64,000 nt of DNA from Mycolicibacterium tusciae JS617 (GTDB taxonomy: Bacteria; Actinomycetota; Actinomycetes; Mycobacteriales; Mycobacteriaceae). Made by a program: the position numbers and the translations under genes. Each line of letters starts with the position of its first letter. Positions within the stretch are counted from its first letter, which is position 1. The notes under the pieces are model-generated. The model was given only the letters and a program-made list of their open reading frames with translations. It was not told the DNA's origin and made no database searches. This document shows, piece by piece, positions 35,125 through 45,324 of this stretch. Location: positions 5,785,837 through 5,849,836 of the forward strand of contig NZ_KI912270.1 of NCBI RefSeq assembly GCF_000243415.2, written 5' to 3'.

Positions 35125-35649
35125 CTACCAGCCCGACGGGTCAGAGGTCGAAGCCGGCTTCCCGGACTTTCCTTCGCCTGCCGGCTCGATCGCCGCCGCG
35201 GCCTTGTCGTGCCCGGGTGTCAGCGCCTCCGGGAGTTCCCTGACCGATTCGATGGTCTTCTGCGGACCCCTGATCCGACGCACCTTGAGATAGCCGAGCA
35301 GCGCGAAGATCGCGGTGGCCACGACCATTACTCCGAACACGATCAGGAAGGCCGCCCACCGCCACAGCCAGGTGTCGAGCAGTTCGGCGGCGAAGAAGAA
35401 GAAAAAGAAGGTGGAGTAGAACAGCACCACCAGGGCGAGGATGAAGAAGACGCTGCCGGTGAGGCCTTTCTTGACGTCCCGGGTGATCTCGGCCTTGGCC
35501 AGCTCCACCTCGGCGCGTACCAGCGTGGACACCTGTGCGGTGGCGTCCTTGACCAGATCGCCGATTGACGGGTCGGGCTTGGGAGCGTGCGGGTCGACCA
35601 GTGGTATTGAGGTGACGGTGGTCGGCACGCCATTCCTACGATCGCTCAC
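35125..35649 (-). CDS. phage-holin-family (DUF1469-like) membrane protein (Rv3669-like)
   Basis: A 174-residue protein with an amphipathic helical start (IGDLVKDATAQVSTLVRAEVELAKAEI, core about residues 25-50), then two long hydrophobic helices (about 62-85, very Phe-rich, and 95-118) and a charged tail. This layout is typical of Pfam Phage_holin_3_6/Actino-type membrane proteins; lysis is not implied. GTG 35649 with GGGAGG upstream is preferred over an ATG 39 bases earlier. It is immediately followed by ephE. Confidence 0.8.
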   Translation of the reverse strand: MSDRRNGVPTTVTSIPLVDPHAPKPDPSIGDLVKDATAQVSTLVRAEVELAKAEITRDVKKGLTGSVFFILALVVLFYSTFFFFFFAAELLDTWLWRWAAFLIVFGVMVVATAIFALLGYLKVRRIRGPQKTIESVRELPEALTPGHDKAAAAIEPAGEGKSGKPASTSDPSGW

Positions 35650-35782
35650 GGACAATTCCTCCCGCATTCCTGTCGGTCTGCGGTTCATGTTGCCATGTGG
35701 CGCGCCGCCAAACGATTCCGGCCGACGTTAGACTCACAAGGTCGATGGAACGCAGGTCGGGCGGGTCGAGGAGGTTTTCCAC

Positions 35783-36484
35783 TTGAGGAGCAGCGGCCGC
35801 TGCCTGCGGATTCCAGTGCTCATCATCGCCCTGGTTGCGGTGCTCATGCCGACCGCCGCACCCGCTCACGCCCAGGATCGGGTCACTTTGGGCGGCGGTT
35901 CGGGTTTGGTCGTCAACGGTGAGGCGCTGTGCACACTCACTGCCATCGGCAACGACAACCGAGGCAACCTGATCGGATTCACGTCCGCGCACTGCGGTGG
36001 CCCCGGCGCACAGGTGGGTGCGGAGGGCCACGAGGATGCCGGCGTACTCGGCACGATGGTGGCGGGCAACGACCTTCTCGACTACGCGGTCATCCAGTTC
36101 GACCCGCAGAAGGTACACCCGGTCAACAACGTCAACGGATTTCAGATCGATGGACTGGGCCCGGACCCTCTCGTCGGCGACATCGCATGCAAGCTGGGCC
36201 GCACCACCGGCTACTCCTGCGGCGTCACCTGGGGACCGGGCGACGAGCCGGGCACCTTCATCAATCAGGTCTGCGGTCAGCCCGGTGACTCCGGGGCGCC
36301 GGTGACGGTCAACAACCGGCTGGTCGGCATGATCCACGGGGCGTTCTCCGAAGAACTTCCGACGTGCGTCATCAAATACATCCCACTGCACACGCCCGCA
36401 GTGAACATGTCGTTCAACACGCAACTGGCCGACATCGTCGCGAAGAACCGGCCCGGCTCCGGCTTCGTTCCCGTCGGTGCTTGA
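35783..36484 (+). CDS. secreted chymotrypsin-like serine protease (Rv3668c-like)
   Basis: A 233-residue precursor with an N-terminal signal peptide (hydrophobic about residues 11-25, cleavage likely after AHA in PAHAQD) and an S1-type protease domain: His in FTSAHCGG (about 70), Asp in LDYAVIQFD (about 105) and Ser in GQPGDSGAPV (about 173). Cysteines flank these motifs (AHC, the pair around YSCG, QVCG), probably as disulfides. It resembles streptogrisin-like enzymes. The start is TTG 35783. A 29-base dispersed repeat overlaps its stop. Confidence 0.88.
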   Translation: MRSSGRCLRIPVLIIALVAVLMPTAAPAHAQDRVTLGGGSGLVVNGEALCTLTAIGNDNRGNLIGFTSAHCGGPGAQVGAEGHEDAGVLGTMVAGNDLLDYAVIQFDPQKVHPVNNVNGFQIDGLGPDPLVGDIACKLGRTTGYSCGVTWGPGDEPGTFINQVCGQPGDSGAPVTVNNRLVGMIHGAFSEELPTCVIKYIPLHTPAVNMSFNTQLADIVAKNRPGSGFVPVGA

Positions 36485-36511
36485 TGCTCTTCGCGCAGGC
36501 GCTCATCGGCG
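36483..36511. repeat. 29-base dispersed repeat, copy 1
   Basis: The element starts GATGCTCTTCGCGCA and ends GCGCTCATCGGCG; it is found again at 56476-56504 with one base different. Both copies lie just past the end of a plus-strand gene. GATG/CATC and GCGC/GCGC give a weak hairpin. Confidence 0.7.
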
Positions 36512-36528
36512 CGCCGCCGGCCGCCTGA

Positions 36529-38499
<1,971 letters not shown>

Positions 38500-38625
38500 A
38501 TCTGTGAGCGTAGTCACCAATCCAGATGATCAGGACGGCAAGTCACAGCTCGCTCTGCGGGCGGCGCGTCGTGCGCGCCGAACGTCGCGACAGGCGGGCT
38601 CAGCGGTCGACTAGCGTGTGCTGGT

Positions 38626-39408
38626 GTGACCGCCGCCGACCCATTGGCCCCGCTGGCCGAGCTGCCCGGGGTGGCCGACGCCTGTGCGGAAGCCGGTGAG
38701 GCGCTGGGACGCGCACACCGGCACCGCGCCAACCTCCGTGGGTGGCCGGAGAACGCGGCCGAGGCGGCATTGCGGGCGGCGCGCGCGTCATCCGTTCTGG
38801 ACGGCGGGTCCCTGCAGTTGTCTGAAGCGGGTCCCGATCCGGTCCTCGCCGGTGCCCTGCGGGTATCAGAAGCGCTGGAGGGTGGCGCGACCTCGCTGAT
38901 CGGGGTGTGGCAACGCGCGCCGCTGCAAGCGATCGCGCGGCTCCATGCGTTGGCGGCCGCCGATATCGCCGACGACGACGGGCTCGGGCGGCCGCGCCCG
39001 GACACCGATATCGGCCGTCGACTTGAACTACTGGCGGACGTCGTGACGGGCGGCACCCGCGTCGCTGCGCCGGTGCTCGCATCGGTTGTGCACGGTGAAC
39101 TGCTGACGCTGGCGCCCTTCGGTACCGCCGACGGAGTGGTGGCTCGGGCAGTTTCGCGATTGGTGACGATGTCGAGCGGATTGGACCCACACGGACTCGG
39201 CGTGCCCGAGGTGTATTGGATGCGCCAGTCCGGTGACTACCGCGCTGCCGCGCGCGGCTTCGCGTCCGGCACCGCTGACGGTCTCACCGCCTGGGTGCTG
39301 ATGAATTGTCGCGCGCTGCACGCGGGTGCTCGGGAGGCGCTGTCCATCGCCCAGAGCGCGGTCGACGGGGCCTCCCAGCAAAGTAAAGCGGGCGACGCTC
39401 CGAACTAA
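38626..39408 (+). CDS. conserved mycobacterial protein of unknown function (Rv3662c-like)
   Basis: This 260-residue, alanine-rich, mostly helical protein matches Rv3662c in position (next to Rv3661 across the small RNA locus) and general sequence. A central ARASSVLDGGSLQLSE segment recalls the N-terminal helix of Fic-type proteins, but no HPFx[D/E]GN motif follows, so I do not assign AMPylation. No membrane segment. GTG 38626. Its last bases overlap the terminator of the opposite-strand small RNA. Confidence 0.7.
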   Translation: MTAADPLAPLAELPGVADACAEAGEALGRAHRHRANLRGWPENAAEAALRAARASSVLDGGSLQLSEAGPDPVLAGALRVSEALEGGATSLIGVWQRAPLQAIARLHALAAADIADDDGLGRPRPDTDIGRRLELLADVVTGGTRVAAPVLASVVHGELLTLAPFGTADGVVARAVSRLVTMSSGLDPHGLGVPEVYWMRQSGDYRAAARGFASGTADGLTAWVLMNCRALHAGAREALSIAQSAVDGASQQSKAGDAPN

Positions 39409-39426
39409 TTCGGCTCGCCGCCCGCT
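39379..39426 (-). terminator. terminator of the Ms1-type RNA
   Basis: Arms AGCGGGCG and CGCCCGCT with an inner 5-base stem, followed on the minus strand by TTTACTTTG. It overlaps the last bases of the convergent Rv3662c-like gene. Confidence 0.75.
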
Positions 39427-39682
39427 AGCACGGACACCGGTTACCATGCGTGCTCTTGTGGGTTGCGTGGGTGGCCTCGGCGTCTTGTCGATGCGCTTCG
39501 GCTGCAACCCCACCCAAGGGGCCGTCGTGACCGTCCGCTTCCGCAACTACGCAGGCCCGCAACACTTTTGCCTATTCCGCGGCATGTGCTCCGCGTGGGT
39601 GCCGGGTTCCGTGCTGGGGAGCCTGATTCGGGAGATCCGAGCCTTCTCTTCCGGCTCGGCCTTGGCCTCACCAAGCTTCCGT
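39380..39682 (-). ncRNA. Ms1/MTS2823-type 6S-like RNA
   Basis: The 384-base gap between the Rv3662c-like and Rv3661-like genes has no convincing protein frame, and in M. tuberculosis it holds MTS2823, the homologue of Ms1, which binds core RNA polymerase. On the minus strand there is a promoter TTGATG-17-TACAAA (39712-39717 and 39689-39694) and a strong terminator: AGCGGGCG/CGCCCGCT arms (39387-39394, 39419-39426), an inner CCGAA/TTCGG stem, and a TTTACTTT tail. That predicts about 303 bases, as known for this RNA. I infer identity from position, strand and length, not from a sequence comparison. Confidence 0.75.
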
Positions 39683-39688
39683 GACTCC

Positions 39689-39717
39689 TTTGTACTCCGT
39701 GACCGCGGTCACATCAA
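39689..39717 (-). promoter_or_regulatory. promoter of the Ms1-type RNA
   Basis: On the minus strand, TTGATG and TACAAA are separated by 17 bases, with a GC-rich palindromic GTGACCGCGGTCAC in the spacer. This predicts a start near 39682. Confidence 0.6.
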
Positions 39718-39792
39718 GGGGCAAAGCCGCGTGACTCCAGATTGTTACGCCGGATTTGCCCGACGCCGGGACGGACTACGGACGCCGCCGGG

Positions 39793-40650
39793 TCAGAACG
39801 CGAACCGGCGCAATAACGCGTAGGTCAGCGCGCCGGCGGCCAGGGCGCTCACGCCGACTGCGGCGGTGGTCGCCATGGCGGCTCCCGATGGCGCCGGGAT
39901 GCGGTCGCGCAACGACACCGGCTTGGAGAACGTCAGCACGGGCCAACCCCTCGCGGAAGCTTCTTTGCGCAACGTGCGATCCGGGTTTACCACGGTGGGA
40001 TGTCCGACCACCTCCAGCATCGGCACATCGGTGATGGAGTCGGAGTAGGCATAGCAGTGCTCGAGGGCATATCCCTCACGGGTGGCGAGTTCGCGGATCG
40101 CCTCCACCTTGCCCTCGCCGAAGCAGTAGAACGCGATGTCGCCGGTGTACTTACCATCGTCGACGACCATCCGGGTGGCCATGGCATGCGTGGCTCCGAG
40201 CGCACGGGCGATCGGCGCCACAATCTCCTCGCCAGAAGCCGAAACCACCACTACATCCCGGCCGCACAGCTTGTGATCGGCGATGAGTTCGGCCGCCTCG
40301 GCGAAGACCAGGGGATTGACGATTTCATGCAGTGTTTCGCCGACGATCGACTTTACCTGCTCGACGTCCCAACCGGTGCACATGGTGGTCAAATACGAGC
40401 GCATCCGGTCCATCTGATCGTGGTCGGCTCCCGACATCAGGAACAGGAACTGTGCGTAGGCCGACTTCAAAACCGTCCGCCGATTGATTAGCCCTTGGTC
40501 GAAGAAAGGTTTGCTGAAAGCCAAGGTGCTCGATTTCGCGATGACCGTCTTATCAAGATCGAAGAAGGCGGCGGTGCGAACCGGATTGTTAGCCGGAGGC
40601 ACCGTTTGCGGCTCGCTGGACCCCGCTGTCCCGGTGTGTGATGCGGCCAC
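39793..40650 (-). CDS. HAD-IB family phosphatase, SerB-like (Rv3661-like)
   Basis: A 285-residue protein with HAD motifs: AFFDLDKTVI (nucleophile Asp, about residue 31), VVVVSASGEEIV (motif II Ser, about 137) and the late acidic pair YAYSDSITDVPML (about 200). A hydrophobic C-terminal helix (about 258-280) suggests a membrane anchor. Proteins of this HAD-IB group are often annotated as phosphoserine phosphatase-like or as inhibitors of differentiation in Streptomyces; the substrate is not known. Minus strand, start ATG 40650. Confidence 0.83.
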   Translation of the reverse strand: MAASHTGTAGSSEPQTVPPANNPVRTAAFFDLDKTVIAKSSTLAFSKPFFDQGLINRRTVLKSAYAQFLFLMSGADHDQMDRMRSYLTTMCTGWDVEQVKSIVGETLHEIVNPLVFAEAAELIADHKLCGRDVVVVSASGEEIVAPIARALGATHAMATRMVVDDGKYTGDIAFYCFGEGKVEAIRELATREGYALEHCYAYSDSITDVPMLEVVGHPTVVNPDRTLRKEASARGWPVLTFSKPVSLRDRIPAPSGAAMATTAAVGVSALAAGALTYALLRRFAF

Positions 40651-40777
40651 GGCATCAGCATAGAGGCGGACACCGGACCCGAGTCGGGTGACCGTTGGAA
40701 GTGACAGTCTCCGACAGGTGACGGTGACTGCATTTTTCCTGCTACAACCATGCTTTTTTATCAGCCGCGACTCTTGC

Positions 40778-40804
40778 GCCCATCCCTGTTGCCGTGTGTA
40801 TAGT
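40778..40804 (+). promoter_or_regulatory. promoter of 6C RNA
   Basis: The extended -10 TGTATAGT ends at 40804. A poor -35 (TTGCGC) lies 19 bases upstream of TATAGT, so the TG extension probably carries recognition. Confidence 0.55.
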
Positions 40805-40810
40805 GAATGT

Positions 40811-40907
40811 CACTCGGCTTATGCCGGGTGTGCATCAGCCCGACCCCCCGGGGCTGATACACGACGACCTCCGCCTCCTCCCCCCCTGGCGGGGGTCGTC
40901 CCTTTTC
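40811..40907 (+). ncRNA. 6C small RNA (B11-type)
   Basis: Two hairpins with C-run loops define this RNA: ATCAGCCC/GGGCTGAT (40834-40858) has a loop with exactly six C, and ACGACC-CCGCC/GGCGG-GGTCGT (40864-40899) has a loop with seven C. A smaller CGGC/GCCG hairpin precedes them and CCTTTT follows. An extended -10 (TGTATAGT, 40797-40804) places the start near 40811. The position between the Rv3661-like gene and ssd, and the strand, match the 6C/B11 RNA of M. tuberculosis. In mycobacteria it regulates by C-loop pairing with mRNAs. The remaining 215 bases before ssd show nothing clear. Confidence 0.88.
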
Positions 40908-41122
40908 TGGGGGTGTCTTCGTCAGCCAGTCACGCTGCCCCTCGCGGGGGCCAAATTGCCGTCGTAGCAGCTTTCGTCTTTCGGACAGATGAGCCGGCAC
41001 ACAGTCGTTGCGGAATGTGATTTTCGACGTAAGTTTTTGCTTCCTATCCCCATATTCGAGTTGATCCACAGCGCGGACCGACGTGGTAGCGCGCCGTCAG
41101 CGGGCAGCCGCATGGTTGACGC

Positions 41123-42193
41123 ATGGGATCCGCTGGGATACTCGCGCTGATCAGCGACACCGACCTGCGCGATGACGTCGATCGCGTCGCCGCGGCGGCC
41201 GGTGTCCAGGTTGTTCACGCAAGCGAGCCATCCGGCCGCAAGGTGTGGACAGGGGCGGTGGCCGTACTGCTCGACCGCGAGGCGGCACACCGCTGTGCGC
41301 GGCGGGTGTTGCCGCGGCGAGGCCGCGTCGTCCTCGTCGTGCAAGCGGAGCCCGGTCCCGCCGATTTCCAGGCCGCGATCGCCGTCGGCGCACAACACGT
41401 CGTCGCCCTGCCATCCGAAGACGGTGAGCTGATGGCCGAACTGGCCGAGGCCGCAGAAGCCGCTCTGACCGACGGTCCGCGTGGCGCAGTTGTCGCGGTC
41501 GTCGCGGGGCGCGGCGGGGCGGGCGCATCGGTGTTCGCGACGGCGTTGGCGCAAACGGCGTCGAAGCGCACCGATGCGCTGCTCATCGATGCCGACCCGT
41601 GGGGCGGCGGCATCGATCTGCTGCTGGGTATCGAGGCCGACTCCGGGCTGCGCTGGCCCGACCTGATGCTGCAAGGCGGACGACTGAACTACGCAGCGCT
41701 GCGTGACGCACTTCCGCGGCAGCGTGGCGTATCTGTGCTCTCGGGCGGTCGGGGCGGCGGTGACATCGACGCCGCACCCCTGGGTGCCGTTGTCGATGCG
41801 GGCAGCCGTGGCGGCGCGACGGTGATCTGCGATGTGCCGAGAAGATCGACCGCCGCAGCGGAGGCCGCGCTCGAATCGGCGGATCTCGTCATCGTTGTCG
41901 CCACCGCCGACGTACGCTCCTGCGCTGCCGCCGAGGGAGTCGCGCGCTGGGTGTCGTCGGTGAACCCCAACGCGGGTGTCGTCGTGCGGGGGCCGGCACC
42001 CGGTGGGTTGCGGTCGTGCGACGTGGCCGAGATGGTCGGCCTTCCGCTGCTCGCCGCCATGCGACCCCAAACCGGCCTTGCGGAGACGCTCGAACGCGGC
42101 GGCCTTCGACTGAGGCGCCGCTCCCCGCTCGCCGGCGCCGCGCGTCGGGTGATGGCGGTTCTGCAACAGCACCCGGTAGTGAGCGCGGCATGA
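41123..42193 (+). CDS. ssd: septum-site-determining-like ATPase Ssd (CpaE/TadZ-like, Rv3660c-like)
   Basis: This 356-residue protein of the MinD/ParA superfamily heads the tad cluster. The N-terminal part resembles a receiver-like domain (about residues 1-110). The ATPase part has AVVAGRGGAGASVFATAL (about 126-143), a variant Walker A in which the usual lysines are replaced, then LLIDADPWGGGIDLLLGIE (about 153) and VICDVPRRS. It matches Rv3660c, reported as a septum-inhibiting Ssd, and by context a TadZ-like polar localiser of pilus machinery. Its stop overlaps tadA (ATGA). Confidence 0.88.
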   Translation: MGSAGILALISDTDLRDDVDRVAAAAGVQVVHASEPSGRKVWTGAVAVLLDREAAHRCARRVLPRRGRVVLVVQAEPGPADFQAAIAVGAQHVVALPSEDGELMAELAEAAEAALTDGPRGAVVAVVAGRGGAGASVFATALAQTASKRTDALLIDADPWGGGIDLLLGIEADSGLRWPDLMLQGGRLNYAALRDALPRQRGVSVLSGGRGGGDIDAAPLGAVVDAGSRGGATVICDVPRRSTAAAEAALESADLVIVVATADVRSCAAAEGVARWVSSVNPNAGVVVRGPAPGGLRSCDVAEMVGLPLLAAMRPQTGLAETLERGGLRLRRRSPLAGAARRVMAVLQQHPVVSAA

Positions 42194-43356
42194 GCGCCTC
42201 ACTGATCGAACGCGTCCGCGAGCGGCTGGCGGCCGAATCGGGACCGCTTAGGCCGACCTCGGTCGCCGCGGCGATCCGAGCGGAGTCCGGTGGGCTGCTC
42301 GGCGACGCCGAGGTACTGAGCGGCCTGCGGGTACTGCAAACCGAACTCACCGGGGCCGGCATTCTGGACCCGTTGTTGCGTGCGGACGGGACCACCGATG
42401 TTCTGGTCACCGCGCCCGACGCGGTGTGGGTCGATGACGGCAACGGCTTGCGCCGCACATCCATTCGGTTCGCCGACGACGACGCTGTCCGCCGGCTCGC
42501 CCAACGGTTGGCGCTGTCGGCCGGACGCCGGCTGGACGAGGCGCAACCCTGGGTAGACGGTCAGCTGAACGAATTGGGCGGCGGACGGTGCACCGTCCGT
42601 CTGCACGCCGTGTTATCGCCGATCGCCCCCGGCGGTACGTGCCTGTCGCTGCGAGTGCTCCGCCCCGCGACCCAGGATCTCGCCGCTCTGATGCGGACGG
42701 GAACCATCGAGCCGCCGGCCGCGGCCCTTCTGGATGACATCATCGCCGCGCGCCTGGCCTTCCTGGTCTCCGGCGGCACCGGCGCAGGCAAGACGACGTT
42801 GTTGGCCGCGATCTTGGGTGCGGTGCCCAGGCATGAACGCATCGTCTGTGTGGAGGACGCCGCCGAACTGGAACCCGCGCACCCGCATCTGGTGAAGCTC
42901 GTCGCCCGGTCCGCCAACGTCGAGGGCGTCGGCGAAGTCACCGTGCGCGATCTCGTCAGGCAGGCGCTGCGGATGAGGCCCGACCGGATCGTGGTCGGTG
43001 AGGTCCGCGGCGCCGAGGTGGTCGACCTACTCGCCGCCCTCAATACCGGGCACGACGGCGGGGCGGGGACCGTGCACGCCAACAGCCCGGCTGAGGTCCC
43101 CGCGCGGCTGGAAGCGCTCGCCGCGGTGGGCGGGCTCGACCGCGGTGCACTGCACAGTCAGCTCGCGGCGGCCGTTCAGGTACTCGTGCACGTCAGGCGC
43201 GATCACGGCGGCCGACGCCGGCTCAGCGAGATCGCGGTGCTCGGCACGGAAGGAGATGGCCGGGTCCGCGCCGTCACCGCGTGGCGCGCTGGCGCGGGGT
43301 TCGACCGCGGCGCGGATGACTTGCGCGAGCTCGTGCGTGAGCGGCGGTCGCCATGA
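42190..43356 (+). CDS. tadA: TadA/CpaF-type secretion ATPase (Rv3659c-like)
   Basis: A 388-residue hexameric type II/IV secretion ATPase that powers pilus assembly. Motifs: FLVSGGTGAGKTTLLAAIL core (Walker A, about residues 195-206), VCVEDAAELEP (Asp box), VVGEVRGAEVVDLLAALNTGHDGG core (Walker B, about 275) and GTVHANSP (His box). ATG 42190 overlaps the ssd stop and the TGA overlaps tadB. Cytosolic, membrane-associated through TadB/C. Confidence 0.92.
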   Translation: MSASLIERVRERLAAESGPLRPTSVAAAIRAESGGLLGDAEVLSGLRVLQTELTGAGILDPLLRADGTTDVLVTAPDAVWVDDGNGLRRTSIRFADDDAVRRLAQRLALSAGRRLDEAQPWVDGQLNELGGGRCTVRLHAVLSPIAPGGTCLSLRVLRPATQDLAALMRTGTIEPPAAALLDDIIAARLAFLVSGGTGAGKTTLLAAILGAVPRHERIVCVEDAAELEPAHPHLVKLVARSANVEGVGEVTVRDLVRQALRMRPDRIVVGEVRGAEVVDLLAALNTGHDGGAGTVHANSPAEVPARLEALAAVGGLDRGALHSQLAAAVQVLVHVRRDHGGRRRLSEIAVLGTEGDGRVRAVTAWRAGAGFDRGADDLRELVRERRSP

Positions 43357-44150
43357 GCGTTGCGGCAGTGGCGCTGGCCCTTGCGCTGTTGACGTGGCCG
43401 CGTCCATCCCGGCACCGAGTACTTCCGCGCGCAGCCGTCCGATCAAGACCACCGCGAGTGCTCGTCGCCACGGGGCTGGCCCTGACCGCGGCAGCGCTCG
43501 GTCTGGTGTTGGCTGAACTGACGTCCGTCGGGGTCGTTGCCGCCGTGGGGATAGTGGGCGCGACTGTGGGGATTCGTCGGAGGAGTTCCTGGCAGAGACG
43601 CGACCGGGCAGCCGAAGCCGCTGCGCTGCGGGGCGCGCTGGACATCCTGGTGGGGGAGTTGCGCGTCGGAGCGCACCCCGTCGCCGCCTTCGGCGTGGCC
43701 GCCGAAGAGACCGACGGTGTCGTCGCCGTGGCCCTGCGGACAATCGCGGCGCGAGCACGACTGGGCGCCGACGTTGCGGCGGGCATGCTCAGTGTGGCGT
43801 GCCGCTCGTCGTTGCCAGGCCAGTGGGAGCGGCTCTCGGTGTGCTGGCAGCTGGCACAGACGCATGGCCTGGCGATCGGGACTCTGATGGAAACCGCGCA
43901 GCGGGATCTGGTCGAGCGGCAACGGTTCTCGTCCCGCGTCGATGCCGGTATGGCCGGTGCGCGCACCACCGCGGCAGTGCTGGCAGGCCTTCCTGCCATC
44001 GGCATCGGACTGGGCCAGCTGATCGGCGCCGATCCCTTGACCTTTCTGCTGTCGGGGGGATTCGGCGAATGGCTATTGGTCATCGGTGTGCTGCTGGCCT
44101 GCGCAGGTCTGCTGTGGTGTGACCGGATTACCTGTGCGGTGTCGAGATGA
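43353..44150 (+). CDS. tadB: TadB-like pilus platform protein (Rv3658c-like)
   Basis: A 265-residue membrane protein with helices at about residues 1-12, 30-65 and paired helices at 205-255, flanking a cytosolic four-helix T2SSF domain (LRGALDILVGELRVGAHPV and LSVCWQLAQTHGLAIGTLM regions). This is the inner membrane platform of the Tad pilus. It overlaps tadA and tadC by four bases on each side. Confidence 0.85.
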   Translation: MSVAAVALALALLTWPRPSRHRVLPRAAVRSRPPRVLVATGLALTAAALGLVLAELTSVGVVAAVGIVGATVGIRRRSSWQRRDRAAEAAALRGALDILVGELRVGAHPVAAFGVAAEETDGVVAVALRTIAARARLGADVAAGMLSVACRSSLPGQWERLSVCWQLAQTHGLAIGTLMETAQRDLVERQRFSSRVDAGMAGARTTAAVLAGLPAIGIGLGQLIGADPLTFLLSGGFGEWLLVIGVLLACAGLLWCDRITCAVSR

Positions 44151-44728
44151 CCTGGGCCGCATTGCTACTCGCCGCCGCGGTGTTGCTGGGCAGCGACAGG
44201 TCGCGAGCGCGGATCCGGGTGTGGGCCGGCGTCAGGGTGGCGACGTCGGCGCGCTCTGGTGCAGTCCCTATTGTCGATCCGCTGGCCACTGCCTCGACGC
44301 TGGAGGTGCTGGCCGCCTGCCTGCGGTCGGGCATGGCGGTATCGACGGCCGCAGCGGCGACGGCGCCGTCCGCGCCACCGCACCTGGCGCGGATCTTGAA
44401 CCGAGCCGCAGACCTGCTCGCGCTGGGCGCTGATCCGGCGTCGGCATGGTCGGATCGAGTCCGGCACCCGGACGAGCAGGCCGAAGCGCTGCTGCGGCTG
44501 GCGCGTCGTTCGGCGTCCTCGGGCGCCGCCCTCGCGCAGGGTGTTTCAGAATTGGCCGCTCAGGCCCGCGACGACGCCGCGGACGCAGCCCGTGCTGCGG
44601 CCGAACGGGCGTCGGTCCTTATCGCGGCGCCGTTGGGGCTGTGTTTCCTGCCCGCGTTCCTGTGTTTGGGCATCGCGCCGGTCGTGGCGGGGTTGGCCGG
44701 TGATGTGCTGCGTTCCGGTGTGTTGTAG
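44147..44728 (+). CDS. tadC: TadC-like pilus platform protein (Rv3657c-like)
   Basis: A 193-residue T2SSF-domain protein, Ala-rich, with a short N-terminal helix (about residues 2-12) and one C-terminal membrane helix (about 160-185, APLGLCFLPAFLCLGIAPVV core). It is shorter than proteobacterial TadC, as in other mycobacteria. It is coupled to tadB by an ATGA overlap, and the pilin gene follows after 29 bases. Confidence 0.83.
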   Translation: MTWAALLLAAAVLLGSDRSRARIRVWAGVRVATSARSGAVPIVDPLATASTLEVLAACLRSGMAVSTAAAATAPSAPPHLARILNRAADLLALGADPASAWSDRVRHPDEQAEALLRLARRSASSGAALAQGVSELAAQARDDAADAARAAAERASVLIAAPLGLCFLPAFLCLGIAPVVAGLAGDVLRSGVL

Positions 44729-44757
44729 CAGATCTCGAGTGATGGGGAGGAAATCGA

Positions 44758-44982
44758 TTGATACACAATTGGGTCCACGCAGTGGTGGGGGAGATTCGCT
44801 CGGTCAGGGCGAGATTGAACCTGCTGATAGTGGACGAAAGTGGCATGAGCACAGTCGAATACGCGATCGGGACAATTGCGGCGGCGGCGTTCGGCGCGAT
44901 TCTGTACACCGTGGTGACCGGCGATTCTATCGTCAGCGCGTTGACAAACATCATCACCCGCGCGCTCAACACCAACGTCTAG
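44758..44982 (+). CDS. Flp-type pilin / DUF4244 protein (Rv3656c-like)
   Basis: A 74-residue prepilin-like protein: a basic leader, then DESGMSTVEYAIGTIAAAAFGAILY, in which G-M-S-T-V-E-Y-A is the class of processing site plus Glu+5 found in Flp pilins, followed by one hydrophobic helix and a short tail. It is likely the major pilin of the mycobacterial Tad-like pilus. The start is TTG 44758 (weak, GGAGG about 9 bases upstream). The next tad gene follows at once. Confidence 0.8.
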   Translation: MIHNWVHAVVGEIRSVRARLNLLIVDESGMSTVEYAIGTIAAAAFGAILYTVVTGDSIVSALTNIITRALNTNV

Positions 44983-45305
44983 GCGGCGAGGTCGGCAGTG
45001 CCACCGTCGAGGCGGCGTTCGGCATCGCGGGTCTGGTCGTGGTGCTGTTGTTGTGCACGTCGGGTCTCACCGCGGTGTCGATGCAGATCCGATGTATCGA
45101 CGCGGCCAGAGAGGCGGCACGTCTGGCAGCGCGTGGCGACGACGGGTCCGACGCCGCTCGTGACATCGCTCCGAACGGCGCGACGGTGCAACTTCGTCGC
45201 GACGGCGACCACGTCATCGCCACCGTCTCGGCGCGATCGGTTCTGCTGCCGGGGGTCACGGTCGCCGGACACGCTGTCGCCGCGGTGGAGCCCTCTCAGG
45301 AGTGA
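44979..45305 (+). CDS. TadE-like pseudopilin (Rv3655c-like), start codon unresolved
   Basis: A conserved TadE-type segment GSATVEAAFGIAGLVVVLLLC (membrane helix with the VEAA Glu) starts the recognisable protein, followed by a periplasmic domain of about 75 residues (MQIRCIDAAREAARLAARGD). The frame is open far upstream but has no ATG, GTG or TTG between the pilin stop and the GSATVE motif; the coordinate given is the first in-frame codon after the pilin coding region. A non-standard start, or re-initiation at the overlapping pilin stop, must be involved. Confidence 0.7.
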   Translation, partial: LGGEVGSATVEAAFGIAGLVVVLLLCTSGLTAVSMQIRCIDAAREAARLAARGDDGSDAARDIAPNGATVQLRRDGDHVIATVSARSVLLPGVTVAGHAVAAVEPSQE

Positions 45306-45324
45306 GACGGGCTCAGCCACTCTG

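Noticed and set aside
35125..35649. Prophage remnant suggested by a holin-family hit
   Set aside because: The family is widespread in actinobacterial chromosomes and the locus is conserved between ephE and the secreted protease; no other phage gene is near.
38626..39408. Fic-domain AMP transferase
   Set aside because: A helix resembles the Fic N-terminus, but the catalytic HPFx[D/E]GN motif is absent.
39326..39823. 165-codon open frame across the small RNA locus
   Set aside because: Ends in the opposite direction to both neighbours, has no family features, and the locus has a clear promoter, terminator and length for a non-coding RNA.
40922..42202. 426-codon open frame on the minus strand
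   Set aside because: Antisense to ssd and overlapping the 6C downstream region; low-complexity Arg/Gly composition.
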